From an uncultured Christensenella sp. (GTDB lineage: Bacteria > Bacillota > Clostridia > Christensenellales > UBA1242), in contig CAJTYR010000007.1 in the NCBI GenBank assembly GCA_910584295.1, positions 1 through 64,000 of the forward strand: a stretch of DNA of 64,000 bases, read 5' to 3'. A program made the position numbers and the translations under genes. Positions 23,285 through 31,327 of the stretch are shown here, piece by piece. The first letter of the stretch is position 1. Each line of letters opens with the position of its first letter. The notes below the pieces were generated by a model. That model saw only the letters and a program-made list of their open reading frames with translations, made no database searches and was not told where the DNA came from.

Positions 23285-23860
23285 ATGATAAACGGAAGTT
23301 TTACAGAAAATGCAAAAACTTGTATGGTTAAACTGGAAGGAATTTTTGGTCATGATAGTATTGTCGCAGCATTGCAGCCTAGCAAGAATGATTTGTTGGT
23401 GGTGATAAAGGAGAATACATTTGGTGATGGCACTTCCTTTGTATTATCTTTATTGCATTCAAATGATGAATTTCAAACTGACAAACAAGATTGCTTATGT
23501 AACGACTGGCAATCCGGTAAGGAAGTTTGTAATCGCATAGGACTCATTGCATTTACAACTTATAAAAGTAAAGATTATGCTTGGCTGAATTTGATTGAAG
23601 TTGATGAAAAGTTTTATGGTCAAGGATACGGCAGTATGATGATGAAATATTTAAAATTTATTCTTCAAAATAATGCCAATGTAAATCTGGGTAAAAGATG
23701 TAACCAAATTACTGGTCGCTTCAAGCCTCATGGTCCTCGTTCTGCTGAAGATGTTAAAAGGTTTTATTTGCGAAATGGATGCAATAGTTATAAGCTTAAT
23801 TCCTCTGGCTATATTGAAATACCATCAAAAGAAAAAATAGTCGGCAATGGAAAGTCTTAA
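23285..23860 (+). CDS. GNAT-like acetyltransferase
   Basis: The protein has 191 residues. The ATG at 23285 is used because the TTG at 23279 has no support. A GNAT acetyl-CoA loop is seen near residues 114-120 (YGQGYGS), preceded by the strand LNLIEVDEKF and followed by helix MMMKYLKFI. A later RFYLRNGC resembles the family's end motif B. The N-terminal half is unusual and Cys-containing. The acceptor substrate is unknown. No ribosome site exists; it is probably translated as a leaderless mRNA. Confidence 0.7.
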   Translation: MINGSFTENAKTCMVKLEGIFGHDSIVAALQPSKNDLLVVIKENTFGDGTSFVLSLLHSNDEFQTDKQDCLCNDWQSGKEVCNRIGLIAFTTYKSKDYAWLNLIEVDEKFYGQGYGSMMMKYLKFILQNNANVNLGKRCNQITGRFKPHGPRSAEDVKRFYLRNGCNSYKLNSSGYIEIPSKEKIVGNGKS

Positions 23861-24001
23861 TTGATATCTATTTCAATTGTTATGTTTCCAAAGTTGTGAG
23901 GTAAGATAAAGGAAATGTATTATAATCATAACAAGTAAAGTGTAAAAATTATTATAAAGTGGCGTGCTACAAAAATTTTTTTGAAAAGTTGACATATTTT
24001 G

Positions 24002-24030
24002 TTGACTTTTCTTTTTTATCTGCATATAAT
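24002..24030 (+). promoter_or_regulatory. promoter of the hrcA heat-shock operon
   Basis: TTGACT (24002-24007), 17-bp spacer, TATAAT (24025-24030), directly followed by a CIRCE operator. Confidence 0.8.
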
Positions 24031-24033
24031 AGT

Positions 24034-24062
24034 GCTAGCACTTGAAAGTCGAGAGTGCTAGC
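24034..24062. promoter_or_regulatory. CIRCE operator (HrcA binding site)
   Basis: CTAGCACTT, a 9-bp spacer, then GAGTGCTAG (24035-24061). This is the CIRCE inverted repeat with its standard spacing. HrcA bound here would repress its own operon until heat shock. Confidence 0.93.
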
Positions 24063-24087
24063 AGACGACAAAATAAAAGGTTTTTAT

Positions 24088-25083
24088 ATGGAACTCTCTG
24101 AAAGAAAAATCAAAATTTTGAATATTGCTGTTGAAGAGTTTATTAAGGACAGCGCGCCAATTACAAGTGGGGCTGTTAAAGACAAAACATCTTTGGATGT
24201 TTCAACTGCAACGCTTCGTTCGGAGCTTAATGCACTGGAGGCTATGGGTTTTTTGAAACAGCTTCACACTTCTGGTGGAAGAGTGCCAACGGCGCAAGGG
24301 TATCGCTTTTATGTTGAGAACCTTTTGAAAAATGTCAAAGCAACAAATGCGGAACTTGAAGACGTGAGGGCAATCATCGAAAACAGAACTCAAAGTCTTG
24401 AGACGATTGTTGCTGGCATTGCAAAAATCATTTCAAAGGCAACAAATTATCCAACAGTGGTGCTTGTCAACGGCATGGAAAACTTGATTTTGCAAGAGTT
24501 TAAGATTATTCCACTTTTGGGTGACAAGTGTATGGTTTTGATTGGCACAAATTATGGCTACATCACCAACACAATGGATGTTCAAGCGTCGCAAGAGAGT
24601 TGCACGGATGCCTCAAACTACCTCACCAAATATTTCAAAGGTGAGACCATGGGCTTTATGATGGAAAACATCAAAGAACTCAAAAAAGGTATGAGTGGAG
24701 AAATCAAAGCATTTCAGAATGTGGTTGACAACATTGTTTTGGGGCTTTCAAAGATGAACAAGCAAAAACTTTTGAATGTTCAAGCTGAAAGCGTGGTTGA
24801 CCTTGTTGACAAGGCAAAAATTGAAGAAGCGAAAAAACTCATCAAAACATTGAGTGACAAAGAAGAACTTATTGAAGTCTTGGATGATGATGAGAGTGAA
24901 ATCTCTGCTGTGGTTGCTGAAGATGATGGGCAAGGTTGCTCGGTTGTTAAAGCGCCAATCATTGTTGGAGGTAACAAAGTTGCCTCAATTGGCGTGTTTG
25001 GACCTCAAAAGATGGATTACATTGGCATTGCGTCCGCACTTAAAGTTGTGATTGACGAACTTGGAAAAGAAAAAGGAGAATAG
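24088..25083 (+). CDS. hrcA: heat-inducible transcription repressor HrcA
   Basis: The protein has 331 residues. The true start is the ATG at 24088 after AAAAGG; a GTG at 24055 lies inside CIRCE. The N-terminal winged helix has ERKIKILNIAVEEFI, TLRSELNALEAMGFL and HTSGGRVPTAQGYRFYV. The C-terminal domain ends IGVFGPQKMDYIGIASALK. It depends on the GroE chaperonin for activity in characterised species. It abuts grpE with no gap. Confidence 0.95.
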   Translation: MELSERKIKILNIAVEEFIKDSAPITSGAVKDKTSLDVSTATLRSELNALEAMGFLKQLHTSGGRVPTAQGYRFYVENLLKNVKATNAELEDVRAIIENRTQSLETIVAGIAKIISKATNYPTVVLVNGMENLILQEFKIIPLLGDKCMVLIGTNYGYITNTMDVQASQESCTDASNYLTKYFKGETMGFMMENIKELKKGMSGEIKAFQNVVDNIVLGLSKMNKQKLLNVQAESVVDLVDKAKIEEAKKLIKTLSDKEELIEVLDDDESEISAVVAEDDGQGCSVVKAPIIVGGNKVASIGVFGPQKMDYIGIASALKVVIDELGKEKGE

Positions 25084-25776
25084 ATGAAAGACGAAGAGAA
25101 GATTGACAACATCTCAACAGAAGATGTGAAAGAGGAATGTCATTGCATGCATCACGATTGTGAATGTCAAGAAGGTGAAGAATGTACTTGCGGAGAGGAA
25201 TGTCATTGTGGTGAAGAATGTACATGTGGGCATGAGTGCGATTGTCATCATGAGCATGTGGAAGATCACAAGCACCATAAAAAGCATAAACATCACCATG
25301 AGGATGAGTGTTGTGGGCATTGTGATTGCGAACATGAGGAAAAAGAGTGTTGCGATCAAGAAGCAGGGCAATATCTTTTGATGGCACAAAGGCTTCAAGC
25401 TGATTTTGACAACTATCGCAAAAGAGTTGCTGAACAGTTGGATTTGCAAAGAGAGGAAGGAAAGAAGAGCGTTATTGAGGTGTTTCTGCCATGTCTGGAC
25501 ACTTTTAAAGAAGCAAAGAAATCTATATCTGATGAAAATGTGCTTTCAGGTGTCAACATGATTGAAAACAAAATTTTGGCGGCACTTAAAACTTTGGGAG
25601 TTGAAAAAACTCCAAGTGTGGGTGAGAAATTTAACCACAATTTGCATGAAGTTATTGCAGTTTTGCGTGATGAAAGCAAAGAAAGCGACATTGTTTTGGA
25701 TGAATACCAATCTGGCTGGACTTTGAATGGAAAAGTAATCAGATATTCAAAGGTTATCGTAAACAAATTGGACTAA
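25084..25776 (+). CDS. grpE: GrpE nucleotide exchange factor with Cys/His-rich N-terminal extension
   Basis: The protein has 230 residues. The C-terminal ~140 form a normal GrpE: coiled coil (LQADFDNYRKRV), LPCLDTFKEA, GVEKTPSVGEKFNHNLHEV and the beta end YQSGWTLNGKVIRYSKVIVNK. Residues ~19-92 are a Cys/His-rich extension with about 18 Cys and 17 His, including hexapeptide repeats GEECTC, GEECHC, GEECTC. Ordinary GrpE has only a disordered acidic stretch here. The extension probably binds soft metals. GrpE drives ADP release from DnaK. The start follows GGAGAA, and the stop of hrcA directly precedes it. Confidence 0.93.
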   Translation: MKDEEKIDNISTEDVKEECHCMHHDCECQEGEECTCGEECHCGEECTCGHECDCHHEHVEDHKHHKKHKHHHEDECCGHCDCEHEEKECCDQEAGQYLLMAQRLQADFDNYRKRVAEQLDLQREEGKKSVIEVFLPCLDTFKEAKKSISDENVLSGVNMIENKILAALKTLGVEKTPSVGEKFNHNLHEVIAVLRDESKESDIVLDEYQSGWTLNGKVIRYSKVIVNKLD

Positions 25777-25884
25777 AGAAATTTGGCTAAAAATGTGCAG
25801 TGCTGGGCGAATCTTGGCATGGGTACACAAAAAATAAATGGGGAAACCCGAATATATAATTAAAAGAAAAAGGAGAACAAAAAA

Positions 25885-27720
25885 ATGAGTAAAATTATTG
25901 GAATTGACTTAGGAACAACAAATTCTTGCGTGGCAGTTATGGAAGGCGGAAAGCCAACTGTCATTGCAAACGCAGAAGGAGACAGAACAACACCTTCTGT
26001 TGTGGCTTACACAAAGGAAGGAGAAAGACTTGTCGGAAAAGTTGCGAAGCGTCAAGCAATCGTCAATCACGACAACACCGTTATCTCTATCAAAAGAGAA
26101 ATGGGCACAAATTTCAAAGCAAAACTCAATGGAAAGGAATACACTCCTCAAGAAGTTTCTGCAATGATTTTAGGCAAACTTAAGGCTGATGCTGAAAGTT
26201 ATTTGGGCGAAAAGGTAACTCAAGCAGTCATCACTGTGCCTGCATATTTCAACGACAGTCAGCGTCAAGCAACAAAAGATGCCGGTAAGATTGCTGGGCT
26301 TGAAGTTTTGAGAATTATCAACGAGCCAACTGCTGCCGCTCTTGCTTATGGACTTGACAAGGGCGAAAACAAAAACCAAAAGATTTTGGTGTATGACCTT
26401 GGGGGCGGAACATTCGATGTTTCCATCCTTGAAATTGGTGACAATGTGTTTGAAGTTTTGTCAACAAACGGAAACACAAGACTTGGAGGAGATGACTTTG
26501 ACAATCGTATCATCGACTTCTTGGTTGAAGAATTTAAGAAAGCAAATGGTGGAATGGATTTGTCTCAAGACAAACTTGCAATGCAAAGACTTAAAGAAGC
26601 TGCAGAAAAAGCAAAAATTGACCTTTCTGCAACTCCACTCACAACTGTAAGCCTTCCATTCATCACTGCTGATGCAAATGGTCCAAAACACCTGGAAGTT
26701 GAACTTTCTCGTGCGAAATTTGATGCTTTGACTGAAGATTTGGTTAAAGAGACAACTGACTGCTGTGCAAAGGCTCTTTCTGATGCAAAACTCAAAACTT
26801 CTGACATTGACAAGGTGATTCTTGTTGGTGGTTCAACTCGTATTCCTGCAGTTGTTGAAGCTGTTAAAAAATACACTGGAAAAGAACCATTCAAGGGCGT
26901 TAACCCTGACGAATGTGTTGCCGTTGGCGCTGCAATTCAAGCCGGAGTTCTTGCTGGAGATGTGAAGGACGTTCTTCTTTTGGATGTTACTCCACTTTCT
27001 CTTGGAATTGAAACTTTGGGTGGCGTGTTTACAAAACTTATTGAAAGAAACACAACAATTCCAACAAAGAAATCTCAAGTTTTCTCAACTGCTGCAGACA
27101 ATCAACCTGGCGTTGACATTCATGTGCTTCAAGGTGAAAGAGAATTTGCTGCTCAAAACAAATCTCTTGGAAGATTCCAACTTTCTGACATTCCACCTGC
27201 ACCAAGAGGTGTGCCACAAATCGAAGTTACTTTCGACATTGATGCAAATGGAATTGTGAAAGTTTCTGCAAAAGATCTTGGAACAAACAAAGAACAAAAC
27301 ATCACAATCACTGCTTCTTCAAACTTGAGTGAAGCTGATATTGACAAGGCAATCAAAGAGGCTGAAGCGCATGCTGAAGAAGACAAGAAGAGAAAAGAAT
27401 TTGTTGAAACAAAAAATCAAGCTGACAACATGGTTTATTCTCTTGAGAAAATGCTTAAGGAAAACGGAGATAAACTTTCCGCTGAAGACAAAAAACGTCT
27501 TGAAGATGAAATCGAAAAAGACAAGAAAGAGTTTGAAAGTGAAGATGTTGAAGTAATCAAAAAAGCGCTTGAAAGTCTTACTCAAGTTTCAAATGAAGTG
27601 TTTACAAAGATGTATCAAAATGCAAATCCTAATGGTGCAACTGGAGCACAAGGAAATTCTGGTGACAATGGAGCGAATGCTTCATCTGACAACAGCGATC
27701 CAGATGTAACAATCGAATAA
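25885..27720 (+). CDS. dnaK: chaperone DnaK (Hsp70)
   Basis: The protein has 611 residues. The start follows AAGGAG. ATPase landmarks: GIDLGTTNSCVAVMEGG, VYDLGGGTFDVSILE, and VGGSTRIPAV. The substrate domain includes LDVTPLSLGIETLGG and the helical lid with LEKMLKENGDK. The tail is Asn/Gly-rich and ends in an acidic motif. It folds and refolds proteins with DnaJ and GrpE. Length is normal for Firmicutes. It is transcribed with hrcA and grpE, 108 bases after grpE. Confidence 0.98.
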   Translation: MSKIIGIDLGTTNSCVAVMEGGKPTVIANAEGDRTTPSVVAYTKEGERLVGKVAKRQAIVNHDNTVISIKREMGTNFKAKLNGKEYTPQEVSAMILGKLKADAESYLGEKVTQAVITVPAYFNDSQRQATKDAGKIAGLEVLRIINEPTAAALAYGLDKGENKNQKILVYDLGGGTFDVSILEIGDNVFEVLSTNGNTRLGGDDFDNRIIDFLVEEFKKANGGMDLSQDKLAMQRLKEAAEKAKIDLSATPLTTVSLPFITADANGPKHLEVELSRAKFDALTEDLVKETTDCCAKALSDAKLKTSDIDKVILVGGSTRIPAVVEAVKKYTGKEPFKGVNPDECVAVGAAIQAGVLAGDVKDVLLLDVTPLSLGIETLGGVFTKLIERNTTIPTKKSQVFSTAADNQPGVDIHVLQGEREFAAQNKSLGRFQLSDIPPAPRGVPQIEVTFDIDANGIVKVSAKDLGTNKEQNITITASSNLSEADIDKAIKEAEAHAEEDKKRKEFVETKNQADNMVYSLEKMLKENGDKLSAEDKKRLEDEIEKDKKEFESEDVEVIKKALESLTQVSNEVFTKMYQNANPNGATGAQGNSGDNGANASSDNSDPDVTIE

Positions 27721-27730
27721 ACTTCGCTGA

Positions 27731-27862
27731 TTGCTCGTTTTCGAGTTTACTCGAAAAGCATCGCCTTGACGCTTGTTTATTCAATTTTGTGACCAAACGC
27801 AAGTCGCATTGCGTGTTAAACATTCCATTGGCGACTTTGCGGCGACTTTACGAGCGAAGAGG
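27731..27862 (+). repeat. dispersed two-hairpin repeat, copy A (after dnaK)
   Basis: Hairpin TTTTCGAG (27738-27745), loop TTTA, CTCGAAAA (27750-27757), then GCATCGC. A second hairpin ACGCAA/TTGCGT follows, then the tail GGCGACTTTGCGGCGACTTTA from 27830. A related element with changed but still paired stem bases lies after tRNA-Trp (59146-59250). Confidence 0.6.
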
Positions 27863-27879
27863 AACAAAGTATTATAACT

Positions 27880-28074
27880 TTGCAGTTTGTGCGTATTAGG
27901 ACAAATGACGATGATGATAAACTTGTCGTTATGGCGAATGATAAAAACTATTCAATTGAACAGATTTCTGCTTTAGTGGAATTTCAGGAAATGTATTATA
28001 CAAGCGAAATATACTTTGAGGAAAATGGAAAAATTGTTTCAAAAAAATTTTATAATGGCGAACCGATAAAATAA
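27880..28074 (+). CDS. small hypothetical protein between dnaK and dnaJ
   Basis: The frame gives up to 64 residues from a TTG at 27880; a GTG at 27889 and an ATG at 27931 are also in frame. It is acidic, with DDDDK near residue 10, then SIEQISALVEFQEMYY and EIYFEENGKIVSKKF. No ribosome site of good quality precedes any start. It ends 11 bases before dnaJ, in the spot where coupling would be expected. No family is recognised. It could be a real small protein or spacer sequence. Confidence 0.42.
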   Translation: MQFVRIRTNDDDDKLVVMANDKNYSIEQISALVEFQEMYYTSEIYFEENGKIVSKKFYNGEPIK

Positions 28075-28085
28075 AGGAAAAATTA

Positions 28086-29222
28086 ATGGCTAACAAAGAT
28101 TATTATGAGATTTTGGGTGTGCAGAAGGGGGCGGATGCGGACGAGATTAAGTCCGCATATCGCCGTCTTGCAAAAAAATATCATCCAGATTTAAACAAAG
28201 CCCCAGAGGCTGCTGAAAAATTCAAAGAAATCAACGAGGCTTATGAAGTGCTTGGCGATGACAAAAAGCGTGCCAATTATGACCAATATGGCTCTGCTGA
28301 TGGTCCTCAATTCGGGGGGCAAGGTGGAGGCTTTGGTGACTTTTTTGGCGGTGGAGCGGGAGGCTTCAGTGGAGGTTTCTCCGACATTTTCTCCGATATC
28401 TTTTCAGCATTTGGCGGAGGCGGTGGAAATTCTCGTGTTCAACAACAAGGTGAGGACATCAATGTTGCAATGAAATTGTCTTTTGATGAGGCTGTTTTTG
28501 GCGTTGAAAAAATCATTTCTTTCAATCGAGTTGAAACTTGCAAAAAGTGCAAAGGCACTGGTGCAAAAAATGGAAAAGAATTTTCAACTTGTTCTGATTG
28601 CAAAGGTGCTGGAAGAGTGAGATATCAACAGCGTACTCCATTTGGAATGAGTGTGAGAGAAAGTGTTTGTCCAAGATGTGGTGGCACTGGGAAAATGATT
28701 AAAGAAAAGTGCGAAGAGTGTTTTGGAAAAGGAACAAAAAAAGAGCGTGCTTCTGTCAAAGTCAAAGTGCCTGCAGGCATTGATGACGGTCAAACAATTC
28801 GTGTGCGTGGAGAAGGCAATGCTCCAATGTCAGAAGGCATTTCTGGTGACTTGAACATCAGAGTTTCTGTTGAAAAACACAAAATCTTCAAACGCGTCGG
28901 CACAGACCTTTTGTTTGATTTATATGTGCCTTTCACGACATGTCTTTTGGGAGGAAAGGTTGAAATTCCACTTACAAAAGGCAAGTTGATTCTTGACATT
29001 GATGAGGGCACAGAAAGTGGCACAGTAAAGAGAATTAAAGGCAAAGGTGTGAAGGTGTTAAATCGTGAAAGTTACGGGGATATGCTTGTCACAATCAAGA
29101 GTGAGCCTCCAAGAAACTTAAATCGAAAGACAAAAGAGCTTTTGCGTGAGCTTGACAACAATTTGACGGAAAATGACTTTCCAAAAACAAAAGATTTCAA
29201 AAATAAGGTGAAAGGGTTGTAA
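28086..29222 (+). CDS. dnaJ: chaperone DnaJ (Hsp40)
   Basis: The protein has 378 residues. The start follows AAAGG. The J domain has YRRLAKKYHPDLNK with the HPD triad. A Gly/Phe-rich stretch follows (FGGQGGGFGDFFGG), then four zinc repeats: CKKCKGTG, CSDCKGAG, CPRCGGTG, CEECFGKG. The C-terminal substrate domain is complete. It stimulates DnaK ATPase and delivers clients. The hairpin at its end overlaps the stop codon. Confidence 0.97.
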   Translation: MANKDYYEILGVQKGADADEIKSAYRRLAKKYHPDLNKAPEAAEKFKEINEAYEVLGDDKKRANYDQYGSADGPQFGGQGGGFGDFFGGGAGGFSGGFSDIFSDIFSAFGGGGGNSRVQQQGEDINVAMKLSFDEAVFGVEKIISFNRVETCKKCKGTGAKNGKEFSTCSDCKGAGRVRYQQRTPFGMSVRESVCPRCGGTGKMIKEKCEECFGKGTKKERASVKVKVPAGIDDGQTIRVRGEGNAPMSEGISGDLNIRVSVEKHKIFKRVGTDLLFDLYVPFTTCLLGGKVEIPLTKGKLILDIDEGTESGTVKRIKGKGVKVLNRESYGDMLVTIKSEPPRNLNRKTKELLRELDNNLTENDFPKTKDFKNKVKGL

Positions 29223-29242
29223 ATTCAACCTTTTCTTTTTTA
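29211..29242 (+). terminator. terminator overlapping the end of dnaJ
   Basis: AAAGGGTTG and CAACCTTTT pair with one bulge around the stop codon; T-rich sequence follows. Confidence 0.55.
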
Positions 29243-29257
29243 TTTTCTGTCTTATGT

Positions 29258-29287
29258 TTGCTTTTTATCGAAAAAATAGTGTAAAAT
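29258..29287 (+). promoter_or_regulatory. promoter of rsmE-mtaB
   Basis: TTGCTT (29258-29263), 18-bp spacer, TAAAAT (29282-29287). Confidence 0.5.
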
Positions 29288-29306
29288 ATATCTGTTAGGG
29301 GGCATT

Positions 29307-30011
29307 ATGCGTAGATTTTTCGGTGTTTTAAAGAATAATAAAGTCATTGTTGAAGGAGAAGAATACAACCATCTTAAAAATGTTTTGAGGATGGTGGTTG
29401 GAGATGAGCTTCTTGTCAGTCTTAATGATGCTTTTGAATATATTTGTGAAATTGTAAAGATGGAAAAAGGTCATGCCATTTGCAAAATCAATGGTAAGCG
29501 TGAATGTGAAGGGAATCCTCGCAAAAATATAGTGATTTTCCAAGCGATTACAAAAGGTGCAAAGTTTGAATTTATTGTCCAAAAAGCCACTGAAATTGGA
29601 ATTTCAAAAATTGTTCCATTTGTGAGTGAATTTGTCATTGCAAAAGTTTCTGAAAGTAAGCGTGACAGACTTTTGTCAATTGCTCTCAATGCATGTAAGC
29701 AGTGTGAAAGAACAGTCGTTCCAGAAATTGCCGATGTGACTGATGTCGATGGAGTGATTTCTCAATTTAAAGATTTTGACCTTGTTTTGTTTGCAAATGA
29801 AAGAGCAAATGTTGGCAAGAAGATTAAAGATCTTGACAAGCATCAAAACATTGCAATCATCGTTGGCTCAGAAGGTGGATTTTCTCAAAAAGAGAAAGAA
29901 AAGTTTGAGGGGGCAGGTGCAACGACAATTTCTCTTGGAAAAAGAATTTATAGATGTGAAACTGCGTCAGTTGCAATGATGAGTTTGGTTTCAATTTTAA
30001 GCGGAAATTAG
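29307..30011 (+). CDS. rsmE: 16S rRNA (uracil1498-N3)-methyltransferase RsmE
   Basis: The protein has 234 residues. The start follows TTAGGGGG. An N-terminal PUA-like part (MRRFFG, HLKNVLRM) is followed by a SPOUT methyltransferase with the knotted motifs GSEGGFSQKE and LGKRIYRCETA. It methylates U1498 in the 30S decoding region using SAM. It follows dnaJ as in B. subtilis (yqeU), but the usual prmA gene between them is absent. Confidence 0.93.
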   Translation: MRRFFGVLKNNKVIVEGEEYNHLKNVLRMVVGDELLVSLNDAFEYICEIVKMEKGHAICKINGKRECEGNPRKNIVIFQAITKGAKFEFIVQKATEIGISKIVPFVSEFVIAKVSESKRDRLLSIALNACKQCERTVVPEIADVTDVDGVISQFKDFDLVLFANERANVGKKIKDLDKHQNIAIIVGSEGGFSQKEKEKFEGAGATTISLGKRIYRCETASVAMMSLVSILSGN

Positions 30012-30012
30012 T

Positions 30013-31254
30013 ATGAAAGTATCAGTTTTGACACTTGGATGTAAAGTGAACAAATATGAGAGCGACGCTCTCATTTTTGAATTGAAGAAAAGAGGATTTG
30101 AAGCGACAGACAGTCTTGAAGAGGCTGATATTTTCATAATCAATACATGTGCTGTGACGAATGAGGCGGAGAAAAAATCTCGTCAAATGATTGAACGTGC
30201 AAGAAAGTTTAATCCAAATGCAAAGGTATTTGTCATGGGTTGTGCAAGTCAAAACAGACCAGTGCAATTTGATGACAGAAATGTCAATGTTTTGATTGGC
30301 ACGGCGAACAAGAAAAAAATTGTTGATATGCTTGAAGAACAAGGGCAAAAGCTTTATGAACTTCCAACCGAATATGAGGATGATTTGTTTTCAGCACAGT
30401 CGCTCACAAGAGCGTTTATAAAAATTCAGGATGGCTGCAACAATTTTTGCTCCTATTGCATTATACCATATCTTCGTGGAAGAAGCAGGTCAAGAAAACT
30501 TGAAAGTGTTGTGTGTGAGGCATCAAAACTTCATGAAAATGTCAAAGAGATTGTCCTTGTTGGGATTGATGTGTCAGACTATAAAATTGATGGACAAAAG
30601 GGGTTGGGGATACTTCTTGAAAGTCTTGATGTTTTTGGAAAGAGACTTCGTCTTTCTTCAATGGAAGATGGACTTATTGATGAGGAATTTATGCAAAAAC
30701 TTTCTTCGCTTAAAAACTTCTGTCCACACTTTCATTTGTCGCTTCAAAGCGGTTGTGACAATGTTTTGAAGAAAATGAATCGTAAATACACCACAGCACA
30801 GTTTGAAGAAAGCGTTCGACTTATCAGAAAATATTTCCCTCTTGCAGGCATAACGACGGACATCATTGTTGGTTTTCCAACAGAGACGGATGAAGATTTT
30901 GAAAGTACTTTAAGGTTTGTTGAGAAGATTAAATTTTCACAATTGCACATCTTTCCATATTCAAAGCGGACTGGCACGGCTTCAGCAAAACTTTATGGCG
31001 ACCTGTCAGGCAAAGTGAAAGCGGAGCGACTTAAACGCTTGGAAGAAGTTGGCAAAAAACATAAACTTGAGTTTATCAAGGAAAACAAGACTGGCAAAGT
31101 CTTGATTGAAGAGGTGACAAAAGAATTTGCTTTGGGCTATACCGAAAATTACATAAAGTGTTATTTGAAAGGGGATTTCCAAGTTGGTGACATTGTGGAA
31201 GTAGACTTGATTGAACCTTTTAAAGATGGGGCTTTGGCAAGAAAAAAAGTTTAA
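30013..31254 (+). CDS. mtaB: tRNA t6A37 methylthiotransferase MtaB
   Basis: The protein has 413 residues. The N-terminal UPF0004 part has TLGCKVNKYES, NTCAVT and GCASQ, carrying three cluster cysteines. The radical SAM motif is CNNFCSYC near residue 145, followed by HLSLQSGC. The C-terminal TRAM-like domain ends the protein. It converts t6A to ms2t6A in tRNAs reading ANN codons. One base separates it from rsmE. The pair matches B. subtilis yqeU-yqeV. Confidence 0.92.
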   Translation: MKVSVLTLGCKVNKYESDALIFELKKRGFEATDSLEEADIFIINTCAVTNEAEKKSRQMIERARKFNPNAKVFVMGCASQNRPVQFDDRNVNVLIGTANKKKIVDMLEEQGQKLYELPTEYEDDLFSAQSLTRAFIKIQDGCNNFCSYCIIPYLRGRSRSRKLESVVCEASKLHENVKEIVLVGIDVSDYKIDGQKGLGILLESLDVFGKRLRLSSMEDGLIDEEFMQKLSSLKNFCPHFHLSLQSGCDNVLKKMNRKYTTAQFEESVRLIRKYFPLAGITTDIIVGFPTETDEDFESTLRFVEKIKFSQLHIFPYSKRTGTASAKLYGDLSGKVKAERLKRLEEVGKKHKLEFIKENKTGKVLIEEVTKEFALGYTENYIKCYLKGDFQVGDIVEVDLIEPFKDGALARKKV

Positions 31255-31327
31255 TACTTTATTTGGGTATGGACTTTTGGAAAAAAGTGTGTTAAGATAA
31301 ATCGAGTTTAAAAGACGGAGGAGCGTT

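Noticed and set aside
24055..24087. GTG start for hrcA inside the CIRCE element
   Set aside because: The transcript would start within this stretch, and the ATG at 24088 has a ribosome site and the conserved N-terminus.
25114..25449. Open frames of ~60-110 codons on both strands across the Cys/His-rich part of grpE
   Set aside because: They are shadows of the repetitive TG-rich coding sequence; only the grpE frame joins to the GrpE core and has a ribosome site.
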